Assembly: GCA_964594775.1 (NCBI GenBank)
Contig: CAZQNO010000024.1
Span: forward strand, 1-41,791
Direction: 5' to 3'
Length of the DNA: 41,791 nt
Source: CAYFVU01 sp964594775
GTDB taxonomy: Bacteria; Spirochaetota; Spirochaetia; DSM-16054; Sediminispirochaetaceae
This document shows positions 14,984-22,932 of the stretch, piece after piece. The notes beneath the pieces were generated by a model. It saw only the letters and a program-made list of their open reading frames with translations. It made no database searches and was not told the origin of the DNA. Each line of letters begins with the position of its first letter. The stretch's first letter is position 1. The position numbers and the translations under genes are program-made.

Positions 14984-16696
14984 TTAGTATTTTGCCCCGC
15001 CGTGCTGCGGACTCCATGCCGCCTCGGGGATACAGGACCTGTCGGTCTTGACATCTATGACCGTCGGTCTTGCCGCCTTTGCGGCCGTTTCGATATTTCG
15101 AGCCCTTTCGAGGGCTTCCTCGAGAGCCGGGGCGATTTCTTCCGCTTTCTCTACCCGGATTCCCCGGCAACCTATGGCGGCGGCAATTTTCGCGAAATCG
15201 ATGTCTTCGAAGGCGTAGAGTTCTTCCGCCCTTCCTTCAGTTTCACCGTAGGCCTGATTCGTTCCGGGAATGACTTGGCCGTATGCGCAGTTGTTGTTTA
15301 CCACGACCACAAGGGGAAGACTCCATCTGCGGGCGGTCTCGAGTTCGGCGATATGATACCAGAGTCCTCCGTCGCCGGTAAAGCAGACCACCGGTCTGTC
15401 CGGACAGGCGAATTGTGCGCCTATGGCGGCGGGAAAAGCCCAGCCGAGAGAGCCCGCGGCCCGTAGATAGCTTTGATTGGGGCTCTTGAGCTCGGTCATG
15501 CGGCAGGTCCAGATTGTCGAATAGCCGGTGTCCGCAACCAGGATTCCGTCGGCGGGAAGGGCTTCGCCGATTTCACGGCAGAGCCGCTCCGGTCGTATCG
15601 GAAACGCGTTAGAGCTGCGCAGGGGCTCTAACCGCATTTTCCACTCACCGATGATGTTTCGTGCCTCTTTGGCCCAGGCGTTTTTTGACTGTGGTGAGTT
15701 CTGAAGGCCTTTAACGAGGGCCGCAACAATTCGCTTTGCATCTCCGACGACTTCGAGAGTCCCGGGATAGGTTCGGCCAGGTTCTTCCGGCCGGATATCG
15801 ATCTGTAGTATGTTCGTCCCGACGGCAGGAATGCTCCGGTTAAGCGTTACTTGGTCGCCGACACCGCTGCCGATATAGATGACCAGGTCGGCCTGGGACA
15901 CTATCCTGTTGGCGCATTCGGTCGAATAGCTGCCGACCGGTCCCGCGTTCAGATCATAGGTGTCGGGAATGAGGCCCTTCCCATGACAGGAGAAGGCGAG
16001 GGGGATCTGCAATAGATCGGAGAGGGCCCAGATCTCAGCTTTCGCTTCCGAGGCGACGGCGCCTCTCCCGAATACTAATACCGGCCGCTCTGACTTTTCC
16101 AAGAGCTCCATCGCCGCTTTTAACTCGGCCTCGTCGGCAAGTGTACGATGAGCAGGATAGGAGGTATAGGAAGTTCGACCGCCTGATTCTGATATCTCCT
16201 CTCTCTCGATTAACTCACCGGTGTATCCTGCGATGTCGAGGTGTGCGGGACGGGGGGATCCGGCGAGAGCCTCACGGAAGGCTTGATGCAGGAAAAAGGG
16301 GAGCTGGGCAGCAGTCTCGACGGAAGCGGAAAATTTTGTCACCGGCGCAAAGATCGGCCCATGATCGATTTCCTGATAGGCGTTTCCCCGCCACGCTTCG
16401 TGGAGTTTTCGGCCGGTCAAAGCAATAACCGGTGAGTGGGCAAGATAGGCGTCCTGCAAGCCGGCGGCAAGATTCGCCGCTCCGACAGACTGAGCCATGG
16501 CGATGCCGGGCCGTTGAGAACTACGGGCATATCCGTCGGCCATGTAGGCAGCCGCTTTTTCACTGTGAGTGGTAACCCTCGCAATACCCGCCGCCTCCAT
16601 ATGGACGAGGCTCCGGCGGAGGACAGCCGGTACCTGAAAAACATGGCTCACTTCGTGACGAATAAAGAATTCGGCTAAATATTCGGCCCCAGTCAT
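14984..16696 (-). CDS. ThDP-dependent enzyme of the acetolactate synthase family
   Basis: A 570-aa enzyme with the three-domain POX/AHAS layout. The PYR domain (about 1-170) has the cofactor-activating Glu in THSEKAAAYMADGYAR, the central domain is about 190-330, and the PP domain (about 360-540) has FTGDGGLWYHIAELETA and VVVNNNCAYGQ (GDG...NN motif). Known relatives include acetolactate synthase, sulfoacetaldehyde acetyltransferase and 2-oxoacid decarboxylases; no diagnostic residues settle which. I place the start at ATG 16696 (MTGAEYLAEFF), where the conserved domain begins; an upstream ATG at 16732 is in frame. The acylating aldehyde dehydrogenase is immediately downstream, which suggests that the product is an aldehyde or acyl group. 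Confidence 0.88.
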   Translation of the reverse strand: MTGAEYLAEFFIRHEVSHVFQVPAVLRRSLVHMEAAGIARVTTHSEKAAAYMADGYARSSQRPGIAMAQSVGAANLAAGLQDAYLAHSPVIALTGRKLHEAWRGNAYQEIDHGPIFAPVTKFSASVETAAQLPFFLHQAFREALAGSPRPAHLDIAGYTGELIEREEISESGGRTSYTSYPAHRTLADEAELKAAMELLEKSERPVLVFGRGAVASEAKAEIWALSDLLQIPLAFSCHGKGLIPDTYDLNAGPVGSYSTECANRIVSQADLVIYIGSGVGDQVTLNRSIPAVGTNILQIDIRPEEPGRTYPGTLEVVGDAKRIVAALVKGLQNSPQSKNAWAKEARNIIGEWKMRLEPLRSSNAFPIRPERLCREIGEALPADGILVADTGYSTIWTCRMTELKSPNQSYLRAAGSLGWAFPAAIGAQFACPDRPVVCFTGDGGLWYHIAELETARRWSLPLVVVVNNNCAYGQVIPGTNQAYGETEGRAEELYAFEDIDFAKIAAAIGCRGIRVEKAEEIAPALEEALERARNIETAAKAARPTVIDVKTDRSCIPEAAWSPQHGGAKY

Positions 16697-16703
16697 TTTT
16701 ACG

Positions 16704-16732
16704 ATAATAACCCTAAATGTTATAATAGTCAA
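16704..16732 (-). promoter_or_regulatory. Possible internal promoter of the ThDP/decarboxylase operon
   Basis: On the minus strand TTGACT (16727-16732) and TATTAT (16704-16709) are 17 bp apart. The implied transcript would start at about 16697, right at the ATG at 16696, so it would be leaderless. A short inverted repeat (ATAAC 16707-16711, GTTAT 16719-16723) overlaps it and could be a DeoR site. Confidence 0.4.
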
Positions 16733-16760
16733 ACAATATTATAAAGAAAACACAAATCGC

Positions 16761-17600
16761 TCAGGCGATATATAATTCTAATCCCGCCTCTTCAATGAGT
16801 TTTCTATATTCCGAGGGAATAGCTCCGTCCGTTATCACTGCGTCGAACTCGTTCAGGTCCGCGTAGTAGACCTTCTTTACTGTATTGAACTTGGACGAAT
16901 CGACTAAAAGGATCTTTGTGTGAGACGTTTCGAGTATCGCCCGTTTTATATTCACCACAAACGGATTGGCACAGGTTACTCCGAGTTCGGCGTTCACACC
17001 GCCGGCGGCGAAAAAGGCCTTATTAATGCGGTTCTTCTTGATAAACTGCACGCTCTCCTCGCTTTCAAAGACAAAGGTATCGGGATGAAAGTAGCCGCCG
17101 GGAAATATTATGTCGCAGCCCTTCTTCATCTGAATATTCACCAGTACGTAAAAGGCATGGCAGCCCACCACAAGATCTCTATTCTCTGGAATTTCGCGGG
17201 AAAGGAGCTCCATCGTGGAACCCGAATCAATGTAGATCGTGTCTTCGTCCTCCAGTAATTCGACGGCCCGCCTTACGATCCGTTTCTTTTCCTCCGTGTT
17301 GCGGTGGATTTCGGTGGGAAGATCGTAAGTGATGTCTGTTCTTCCTTGGTTCTCGCGCTCTTCGGCTCTTTCGTTGTAGACCAGCACCCCGTTTATGAAG
17401 GTAACAAGGCCGTTTTGCTGAAGCGTGTTGACGTCCCGATATATGGTCATCTTTGTAACGTTAAAGGCCTCGGCAAGGTCCTTCACCGTAACGATCTTTT
17501 CGCTCTTTAGCTTGAAAAGGATCTCTCTGATCCTGAGATTCTGCTTGCTCGGCTTCCAGAGGTCTTCGGTTTGCTGCGCGTTATCGTTTTTATTATCCAT
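16761..17600 (-). CDS. DeoR-family transcriptional regulator
   Basis: A 279-aa repressor type common in sugar catabolism. The N-terminal DeoR helix-turn-helix (about residues 25-75) contains VTVKDLAEAFNVTKMTIYRD and LQQNGLV. The C-terminal DeoRC sensor domain has EEKKRIVRRAVELLEDEDTI, IDSGSTMELL, FFAAGGVN and KILLVDSSKF, the usual sugar-phosphate sensing fold. The frame is open up to 17687, but a near-consensus promoter at 17623-17651 lies inside that extension. The start is therefore set at ATG 17600 (MDNKND). It heads the leftward decarboxylase operon and probably controls it. Confidence 0.93.
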   Translation of the reverse strand: MDNKNDNAQQTEDLWKPSKQNLRIREILFKLKSEKIVTVKDLAEAFNVTKMTIYRDVNTLQQNGLVTFINGVLVYNERAEERENQGRTDITYDLPTEIHRNTEEKKRIVRRAVELLEDEDTIYIDSGSTMELLSREIPENRDLVVGCHAFYVLVNIQMKKGCDIIFPGGYFHPDTFVFESEESVQFIKKNRINKAFFAAGGVNAELGVTCANPFVVNIKRAILETSHTKILLVDSSKFNTVKKVYYADLNEFDAVITDGAIPSEYRKLIEEAGLELYIA

Positions 17601-17622
17601 TGCTTGTATCCATCTGGAATGT

Positions 17623-17651
17623 ACTATACCGCGAGCTGTTAAGTTTGTCAA
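17623..17651 (-). promoter_or_regulatory. Promoter of the DeoR gene
   Basis: On the minus strand TTGACA (17646-17651) and TATAGT (17623-17628) are spaced by exactly 17 bp. Transcription would begin about 15 bases before the ATG at 17600. It also marks a separate transcription unit from fucI, whose stop codon lies at 17684-17686. Confidence 0.75.
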
Positions 17652-17683
17652 ATACGGAGTTATGATGGTAACAAAAAATTCCT

Positions 17684-19522
17684 TCAATAACGCCCATAGC
17701 GCGGGCCTAGGCTCTTGCAGGCCTGGAAGTCCGCAGACCGGCTGTCCTCCTCGCCGAAGTGGTCCCAGTAGGTAGGGCGGAAGATCTCCTCCTGGGGGAC
17801 GTTATGCATCGAGACGGGGATACGCAGCTGGGAAGCGAGGGTAATGAGGTCGGCGCCGTAGTGGCCGTAACAGAGGACGCAGTGGTTGCTTCCCCACCGC
17901 TTCATGACCGTATACACGTCCCGGAAGGCGCCGCGTCCGGTGGTCCGGGGAACAAAGAAGGTCTTCGGCCAGGTAGGGTCGGTCCGGCCGACGGCTGCCC
18001 CGAAGATTTCCTCCGGCAGCTCGATCGATCTTCCCTCGGCGATCTGAAGGACCGGCCCGATACCCTTAATGAGGTTGAGCCGCAGCATGGTGAAGGGGAT
18101 GTCGCCGCCGGTGGTGAAGGATGAGCTGTAGCCGCCGCCGCGGAAGGTGGTGAGTTTTGCCGGGCCCCAGCGGGTCGCCTCGAGACTCTTCTCCACGTCC
18201 TCAGCGGTGAGCTCCCAGAAGGGGAGCATTACCGGTCGCCCCTCTCTCTCGGCGGCACAGCTGCCGTCTAAGGCGGCGGCTCCGGAGTTGGTGAGATAGA
18301 TGAAACCGTCGGTTTTGATCTCCGGAAGCGGATCACCTTCGATTCCTGCGATGCGGGAGATCGATTCCTTGCTCCAATAGGTCCGCACATCGGCAAAGAT
18401 CTGCGAGCGGCCGGTAAGGAGGTTACCGAAGAGCATCGACAGGGCGTTGAGGTGGTCGTTCTCCGTGGCCAGGATGAGGGGAGGGCGGATCCCGTTCCAG
18501 TCGAAAGGAGAGTTGAGGACCGCCTCGGCAAAATCGCCGGTAGGCCGGTAATCGGTCCACTGCCGCTGCCCCTGGAATCCGGCGGCAAGGGCGTAGTGGC
18601 CGTCTGCCTCTTCCCGATAGCCTGTCTCCTCGAGTTTGGGATTGCCGAGCATGAGGTCGCGGATGATGAGCGCCATCTTGATCGACAGCTCCCAGTCCTC
18701 TTTCTTCTGTTCTGCATCACGCCGACGATCGACGGGATTGGGGTCCTCCATCTCCTGCAGCTTGTCCGCCGCCCACGTAAGTGCTCTTTCGTACTCCGCT
18801 TGATCGAAGATGTTCCGTTCGATCCGTCTTTCGAGCTCGGACATGTCGACGTACTCATAGCGCATGGCGAGATAGGCCCGCAAAAATGAGTCGTCGACCT
18901 TCGAGCCGGCGATACCCATGCTCACCCCGCCTATGGAGAGGTAGGCAGCGTCGCGCATCGCGCCAACGGCAACGGCGCTACGGGCGAAACGGAGGATGTC
19001 TTCGCCGACATCTTGGGGGACCGAGTTGTCCTTCTTGTCCTGGATGTGACGACCGTAGATCTTAAAGAGGGGATCGCCTATCTGGTCGTGGGCCGATGCG
19101 AGGCCGGCGAGATAGACCGCCCCCGGGCGCTCTGTTCCGTTGAAGCCCCAGACCGCCTTTGGAGCGAGGGGATCCTGGTTCAGTGTCTCGAAGGGGTAAC
19201 ACCAGCTGGGCGTGACGGTGAGGATGCCGCAGACATCGGCGGCGCGGAATCGCCGGTCGGCCTCCACCGCTTCTCTCACCCCGCCGATGGTCGTTTCGCT
19301 CAAGAGACAGCGTACCGGGCTGCCGTCGGGAGAGCGCAGCTTCTTTTCGATGAGAACCGCGGCGTTGCGGGCGAGAGCCATTGTTTTTTCCTCCAGCGCC
19401 TCGCGCACGCCGTTGCGCCTGCCGTCTATGGTCGGCCGTATGCCGATAGTCATGGGACGGCGCACGTAGTTCGGGGGGCGGGACCGGCCTTGACTAGTTT
19501 CGCTGCTCTTGCGGCTGCTCAT
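17684..19522 (-). CDS. fucI: L-fucose isomerase
   Basis: Interconverts L-fucose and L-fuculose, and in this family also D-arabinose and D-ribulose. The 612-aa protein follows E. coli FucI closely: IGIRPTIDGRRNGVREALEE, FNGTERPGAVYLAG, YLSIGGVSMGIAGS, FQGQRQWTDY and RLNLIKGIGPVLQIAEG. The metal/catalytic residues are conserved: Glu354 in LATENDHLN, Asp378 in IFADVRTYW and His554 in CYGHYGAD. Start is ATG 19522 with AAGGAG 7 bases upstream; the same frame stays open further upstream only by chance over the next gene. It is co-directional with a TIM-barrel epimerase and a GntR regulator. Confidence 0.96.
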   Translation of the reverse strand: MSSRKSSETSQGRSRPPNYVRRPMTIGIRPTIDGRRNGVREALEEKTMALARNAAVLIEKKLRSPDGSPVRCLLSETTIGGVREAVEADRRFRAADVCGILTVTPSWCYPFETLNQDPLAPKAVWGFNGTERPGAVYLAGLASAHDQIGDPLFKIYGRHIQDKKDNSVPQDVGEDILRFARSAVAVGAMRDAAYLSIGGVSMGIAGSKVDDSFLRAYLAMRYEYVDMSELERRIERNIFDQAEYERALTWAADKLQEMEDPNPVDRRRDAEQKKEDWELSIKMALIIRDLMLGNPKLEETGYREEADGHYALAAGFQGQRQWTDYRPTGDFAEAVLNSPFDWNGIRPPLILATENDHLNALSMLFGNLLTGRSQIFADVRTYWSKESISRIAGIEGDPLPEIKTDGFIYLTNSGAAALDGSCAAEREGRPVMLPFWELTAEDVEKSLEATRWGPAKLTTFRGGGYSSSFTTGGDIPFTMLRLNLIKGIGPVLQIAEGRSIELPEEIFGAAVGRTDPTWPKTFFVPRTTGRGAFRDVYTVMKRWGSNHCVLCYGHYGADLITLASQLRIPVSMHNVPQEEIFRPTYWDHFGEEDSRSADFQACKSLGPRYGRY

Positions 19523-19545
19523 ACCCTTCTCCTTTTCCTGTCGCG

Positions 19546-20406
19546 CTACTGTCCCGCCTTCGGCAGGTTCTCCTGCAGCCACTGGAGACTTTCCATAGCC
19601 GCCGGGTCGGGATCGACGGTGTAACCGAAGCCAAGCTCCACCGTCAGAGCTCCTTCGTAGTGCACGCTGCCGAGGGCGGCGAGAAAGGCGTCGAAGTTCA
19701 TGATTCCCCTGCCGGGAACGAGATGGTCGTCGGAGACCCCTCTGTTGTCGTCGATGTGGTAGTGGATCGGCAGGCCCTGCACGATCCGGGGAATGTCGGC
19801 GAGGGGCTCCTGGTTTATGTGGCAGTGGCCCGTATCGACAACGAGGCCGAGGTTCTTCGGGCTGCCGAGGTCTTTGATCACCTCGATCGCATCCTGCACG
19901 GTGACTATGAGGTCGGTTTCCCAGCTGTTGCCCGGTTCTATCAGGAGGACCGGGGCCTCGGAAGAGGAAGCGGTTCCCGTCCCGTTCCCTGCAAATTCGA
20001 CGAGTTCGGCGAAACTCTTCAACATCGCCTCCCGGGCGGCGGCAAAGGGCTTGTCTATAAGGCTGTAACCGGGGCAGATGCTCAGTCGTGGTGAGCCCGA
20101 ACGAGCCGCTGCGTCGATGCTCTTCTTGATGTAGTCGACGCTGGCCGCACGGACCGTCTCGTTTTGTGCAGCGAGGTTCGTCGGATAGCGAAACTGTGCG
20201 GGTATCCAGGAGGAGATGTCGAGTCCCGTCTCTTCGAGTACGTCCCTTAAGCGGCGGACCGCCTTGTCGGTCATGTCGTCGCAATAGGCGTGAGGCCGGC
20301 CGGCCCAGATTTCCACCTGGTCGTATCCCATCCGCGCGTAGCGGCGGATTGCCTCTTCCAGAGAATAGCGGTAATGCACTGCTGTGGATATGCTTGTCTT
20401 TATCAT
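19546..20406 (-). CDS. TIM-barrel sugar phosphate isomerase/epimerase family protein
   Basis: A 286-aa xylose-isomerase-like TIM barrel. Likely metal residues are Glu in LLIEPGNSWETD, Asp and His in LVVDTGHCHINQEP, His/Asp in HYHIDDNRG and Glu in LTVELGFGY near the C-terminus. The start is ATG 20406 (MIKTSIST) with AGAGGA 8 bases upstream; an in-frame upstream start at 20448 lies inside an operator-like palindrome and is unlikely. It is 23 bases upstream of fucI in the same direction, so it probably acts in the same deoxy-sugar or sugar-acid pathway, perhaps as a mutarotase/epimerase. Exact reaction unknown. Confidence 0.88.
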   Translation of the reverse strand: MIKTSISTAVHYRYSLEEAIRRYARMGYDQVEIWAGRPHAYCDDMTDKAVRRLRDVLEETGLDISSWIPAQFRYPTNLAAQNETVRAASVDYIKKSIDAAARSGSPRLSICPGYSLIDKPFAAAREAMLKSFAELVEFAGNGTGTASSSEAPVLLIEPGNSWETDLIVTVQDAIEVIKDLGSPKNLGLVVDTGHCHINQEPLADIPRIVQGLPIHYHIDDNRGVSDDHLVPGRGIMNFDAFLAALGSVHYEGALTVELGFGYTVDPDPAAMESLQWLQENLPKAGQ

Positions 20407-20444
20407 GCCGACAATCCTCTCATGAAAAAGAGCGGGAGTCAATA

Positions 20445-20459
20445 TCAAATTTGAAATTT
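20445..20459. promoter_or_regulatory. GntR operator-like site before the epimerase/fucI genes
   Basis: It holds the perfect 10-bp palindrome TCAAATTTGA (20445-20454). On the minus strand the 15-mer AAATTTCAAATTTGA is identical to bases 21262-21276 in the TRAP promoter region. It lies in the 71-bp gap between the GntR gene and the epimerase. Confidence 0.6.
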
Positions 20460-20477
20460 AACGTTTTATATTTATCA

Positions 20478-21161
20478 CTATTCAGCTTGTGTGCCCGAAT
20501 TCTGCGAATCGAACACTTCGGTGAGACGCTCCCAGTGGTGTTGGATCTGCACCTTCATGCTTTCGATAGCCTTTTCCACATCTTGTTCCTTGATCGCTTC
20601 GATCATCTTCCAGTGCTCCGCTATGCTGATTCTTGCAATCGTTTCAAAGTCTCTTTTTTTGTCGAGGTGGCGCAGCCGGTCGATGGAGTACCGAGTCTGG
20701 TTCATGAAATGAGGAATCCATGGATTGCCCGTGTGCTTATGAATGATTTCATGGATAAGGTAATCGCTGTTGATAAATGTCTTGAGATCACCCTTCTTTA
20801 AATCCGCCTCCGACTGATGGACCGAGGCCTCTATGCTTTCGATTACTTCGGGGCTTACCTGTTCCATGAACAAGGTGAGGGCGAGGATTTCGAGATTAAG
20901 TCGAATGTCTATGGTGTGACGTGCCTCCTCCCTCGTGATAACGGGGATAAAATAGCCTGCCCACTGACGTTTTTCTAATGCGCGCAGAGATGCGAGTCTT
21001 GCCATCGCCTCTCGTACACTGTTTCGACTGACATTCAATTCCTCCGCCAGTTGAGAATCGTCAACGCGTTCGCCGGATTCCCACTTTCCCTGGAGAATTT
21101 GATCTTCGATATACTCCATTATGGCTTCTGCTCTGCTGGAACGATTGAAATTCATATTCAT
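20478..21161 (-). CDS. GntR-family transcriptional regulator with FCD domain
   Basis: Regulator (227 aa) located between the fucI/epimerase pair and the divergent TRAP operon. The winged-helix domain (about 8-75) has DDSQLAEELNVSRNSVREAM. The FCD domain (about 85-215) has HEIIHKHTGN, AEHWKMIEAI and QIQHHWERL as the probable metal/effector residues. It is clearly diverged from the pair at 117-1620. ATG 21161 is used; a second Met two codons in is possible. Three copies of a TCAAATTTGAAA-type motif around it (20445, 21238, 21262) are probable binding sites. Confidence 0.93.
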   Translation of the reverse strand: MNMNFNRSSRAEAIMEYIEDQILQGKWESGERVDDSQLAEELNVSRNSVREAMARLASLRALEKRQWAGYFIPVITREEARHTIDIRLNLEILALTLFMEQVSPEVIESIEASVHQSEADLKKGDLKTFINSDYLIHEIIHKHTGNPWIPHFMNQTRYSIDRLRHLDKKRDFETIARISIAEHWKMIEAIKEQDVEKAIESMKVQIQHHWERLTEVFDSQNSGTQAE

Positions 21162-21196
21162 GATCCGGTTAATTCCTCGTAGGGATTATTTTCGCC

Positions 21197-21225
21197 AGTA
21201 TACACTACAATAAAACTATGTTCAA
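21197..21225 (-). promoter_or_regulatory. Promoter of the GntR regulator gene
   Basis: On the minus strand TTGAAC (21220-21225) and TATACT (21197-21202) are separated by 17 bp. An operator-like motif lies just upstream of the -35 (21238-21250). Confidence 0.7.
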
Positions 21226-21237
21226 TAAATGTTAATA

Positions 21238-21250
21238 TGAAATTTGAAAT
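21238..21250. promoter_or_regulatory. Second, imperfect GntR operator-like site
   Basis: TGAAATTTGAAAT differs by one base from TCAAATTTGAAAT at 20445-20457. It is centred about 25 bp from the perfect site at 21266-21277, roughly 2.4 helical turns, in the divergent control region. Confidence 0.5.
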
Positions 21251-21256
21251 AAGTTC

Positions 21257-21277
21257 TTGACAAATTTCAAATTTGAA
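21257..21277 (+). promoter_or_regulatory. TRAP operon -35 element overlapped by a perfect operator palindrome
   Basis: TTGACA (21257-21262) is followed directly by AAATTTCAAATTTGA, which ends in the perfect 12-bp palindrome TTCAAATTTGAA (21266-21277). The palindrome fills the spacer before a weak A/T-rich -10 near 21280-21290. A protein bound here would block RNA polymerase. Confidence 0.6.
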
Positions 21278-21323
21278 GCGAAAATACGATATCAATTTAC
21301 ACAATTCCAAAAGGAGGAACACG

Positions 21324-22358
21324 ATGAATCAAAGATTCATGAGAATGGCAATGACGCTGTTGTTTGTCTGTCTTGTTGCGGCCGGTGCGGCTTTTGCCGG
21401 AGGACAGCAGGAGGCAGGCAGCGGTGAGCAGGCTGCGCCGAAGGAAATGAAGAGCGTTGAACTTTCCTACGCCCACATCTTCGAGACCAGCCACCCGTAT
21501 CACAAATGGGCCGAGTATGCGGCTGAGAAAATTGCCGAAGAGACCGAGGGCCGTTACACGGTAAAGGTCTACCCGGCATCCACTCTGGGAAAAGAGAGCG
21601 CTAACCTCGAAGGTCTCGCCCTTGGTACCGTCGATATAATGCCGCTCGGTCTTACCCACGCCGGTGACGTTTACGGTGACATTACCGCGGGAATCGCTCC
21701 GTTTGTCTTCAGAGACTTCGCCCACTGGGAAGCCTATACGAGCAGCGATGTCTTCAGTGAATTGACCGGCGAATTCGAGATGCGCACCGGTCACAAGGTC
21801 CTCGGCACCACCTACTACGGCGCCCGCCACGTCACTTCCAACTTCGCGGTCAACAAGCCCGCCGACATGAAGAACCTCAAGATCCGTGTTCCCAGCGGCG
21901 AGCTCATGCTGATCTTCCCCAGGGCTGTAGGCGCGAACCCGACTCCCATGGCCTTTGCCGAGGTCTACCTCGCTCTTCAGCAGGGAACCGTCGATGCTCA
22001 GGAGAATCCGCTTCCCACCATAAAGGCAAAGAAATTCCACGAGGTGCAGAAGTTCATCAACCTGACCGGACACATCTTCGACAGCCACCTCTTCGTCATC
22101 AGCCGGAGCGTGTGGAGCGACATGTCCGACCAGGACAAGAAAATCTTCGAGAAGGTCTACGGAGAGACCGCGGTAAAGTGCAGCAATGACATCCGCAACG
22201 CAGAGAAGGAAGACCGCGGCTGGTTCGAAAACCAGGACGGCGTCACGGTCAACGAGGTCGACAGAGGTCCCTTCCAGGACGCGGTGGTTGAATACATCAA
22301 GGACAATAGGGTACCTTTTAGCCTCGATTTCTACAATCAGATCAAGAAACTTAAGTAA
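21324..22358 (+). CDS. dctP: TRAP transporter substrate-binding protein (DctP family)
   Basis: Periplasmic/lipoprotein ligand receptor for a carboxylate or sugar-acid TRAP importer, 344 aa. The signal peptide (about residues 1-26) ends in AAFAGGQQE. Family features are ELSYAHIFETSHPYHKWAE, LGTTYYGARHVTSN with the conserved Arg, and LKIRVPSGELM, whose Arg pairs with the ligand carboxylate. DAQENPLPTI also fits. The start at 21324 is set by AAGGAGG (21311-21317); an open frame from 21273 lies inside the promoter. It is followed by the two TRAP membrane subunits. A uronate or other sugar acid is a reasonable ligand given the downstream aldolase, but this is inference. Confidence 0.95.
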   Translation: MNQRFMRMAMTLLFVCLVAAGAAFAGGQQEAGSGEQAAPKEMKSVELSYAHIFETSHPYHKWAEYAAEKIAEETEGRYTVKVYPASTLGKESANLEGLALGTVDIMPLGLTHAGDVYGDITAGIAPFVFRDFAHWEAYTSSDVFSELTGEFEMRTGHKVLGTTYYGARHVTSNFAVNKPADMKNLKIRVPSGELMLIFPRAVGANPTPMAFAEVYLALQQGTVDAQENPLPTIKAKKFHEVQKFINLTGHIFDSHLFVISRSVWSDMSDQDKKIFEKVYGETAVKCSNDIRNAEKEDRGWFENQDGVTVNEVDRGPFQDAVVEYIKDNRVPFSLDFYNQIKKLK

Positions 22359-22376
22359 ATCAGCGGGGGATTACCG

Positions 22377-22922
22377 ATGAGCGAACCGGAAAAAGAAGCA
22401 TCACCGCACCTAAGCGAGCTCGTATTCGAGACGGAGAAGGCGGAAGCGGAAAAGGAACGCCAATTCCACTGGAAAGAGATCACCGTCGACGAGTGGATCG
22501 GTTTTGGAATGTTTTGGGTGCTCTTTGCGCTGATTCTCTCTCAGGTAATTTCCCGTTATGGTTTTAACAATTCGATCACATGGACCGAGGAGGTCGCCCG
22601 CTTCTTTTTAGTGGCGCTGACCTTCCTCGGCCTTTCGATCGGGGTGCGGCGAAAGGCCCACATCTCGGTGGAATTCTTCTACCGGTACGTGCACGGTACT
22701 GTACACCGAGTTTTGAAGATTGTCGTGGACATACTGGTGGTGCTCTTTTTTCTCGTCTCCGCCTTTCTCGCCCTGCGGGTCGGGAACCTTGCGATAGGGC
22801 AGCGCATGAGCACGATAAACGTGCCGCGAAGCGTGCTCTATTACACGGTGCTGGTGGGTTTTCTCTTTGCCGCAGTCGTAAAGACGCGGCTCCTGGTACA
22901 AAGAATTCGAAATAAGGAATAG
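22377..22922 (+). CDS. dctQ: TRAP transporter small permease (DctQ family)
   Basis: Small membrane subunit, 181 aa. A hydrophilic N-terminal extension of about 38 residues (rich in Glu/Lys) is followed by four predicted helices near residues 40-60, 72-90, 113-135 and 148-168. The WTEEVARFFLVALTFLGLSIGVRRKAH region is the typical DctQ signature, with E-E-x-x-R between helices. It lies 18 bases after dctP and 10 bases before dctM. The N-terminal tail is longer than in most homologues but unremarkable otherwise. Confidence 0.93.
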   Translation: MSEPEKEASPHLSELVFETEKAEAEKERQFHWKEITVDEWIGFGMFWVLFALILSQVISRYGFNNSITWTEEVARFFLVALTFLGLSIGVRRKAHISVEFFYRYVHGTVHRVLKIVVDILVVLFFLVSAFLALRVGNLAIGQRMSTINVPRSVLYYTVLVGFLFAAVVKTRLLVQRIRNKE

Positions 22923-22932
22923 GGACCGACAT

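Noticed and set aside
13649..15466. A 605-codon open frame on the + strand
   Set aside because: It lies opposite the acylating aldehyde dehydrogenase and ThDP genes, which have clear family motifs. The + strand translation is a high-GC shadow with no recognisable domain.
14984..16696. Naming the ThDP enzyme sulfoacetaldehyde acetyltransferase (Xsc), with the adjacent dehydrogenase as SauS
   Set aside because: The pairing is suggestive, but no sulfonate transporter or phosphotransacetylase is nearby and no Xsc-specific residues could be confirmed by eye.
17684..17774. A longer DeoR protein starting at 17687, overlapping the end of fucI
   Set aside because: The near-consensus promoter at 17623-17651 lies within that extension and the DeoR domain begins after 17600.
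19523..20284. Upstream continuation of the fucI reading frame that would give an 866-residue protein
   Set aside because: It runs antisense to nothing functional but overlaps the same-strand epimerase in another frame and is rich in Arg/Pro. The FucI homology and a good ribosome site begin at 19522.
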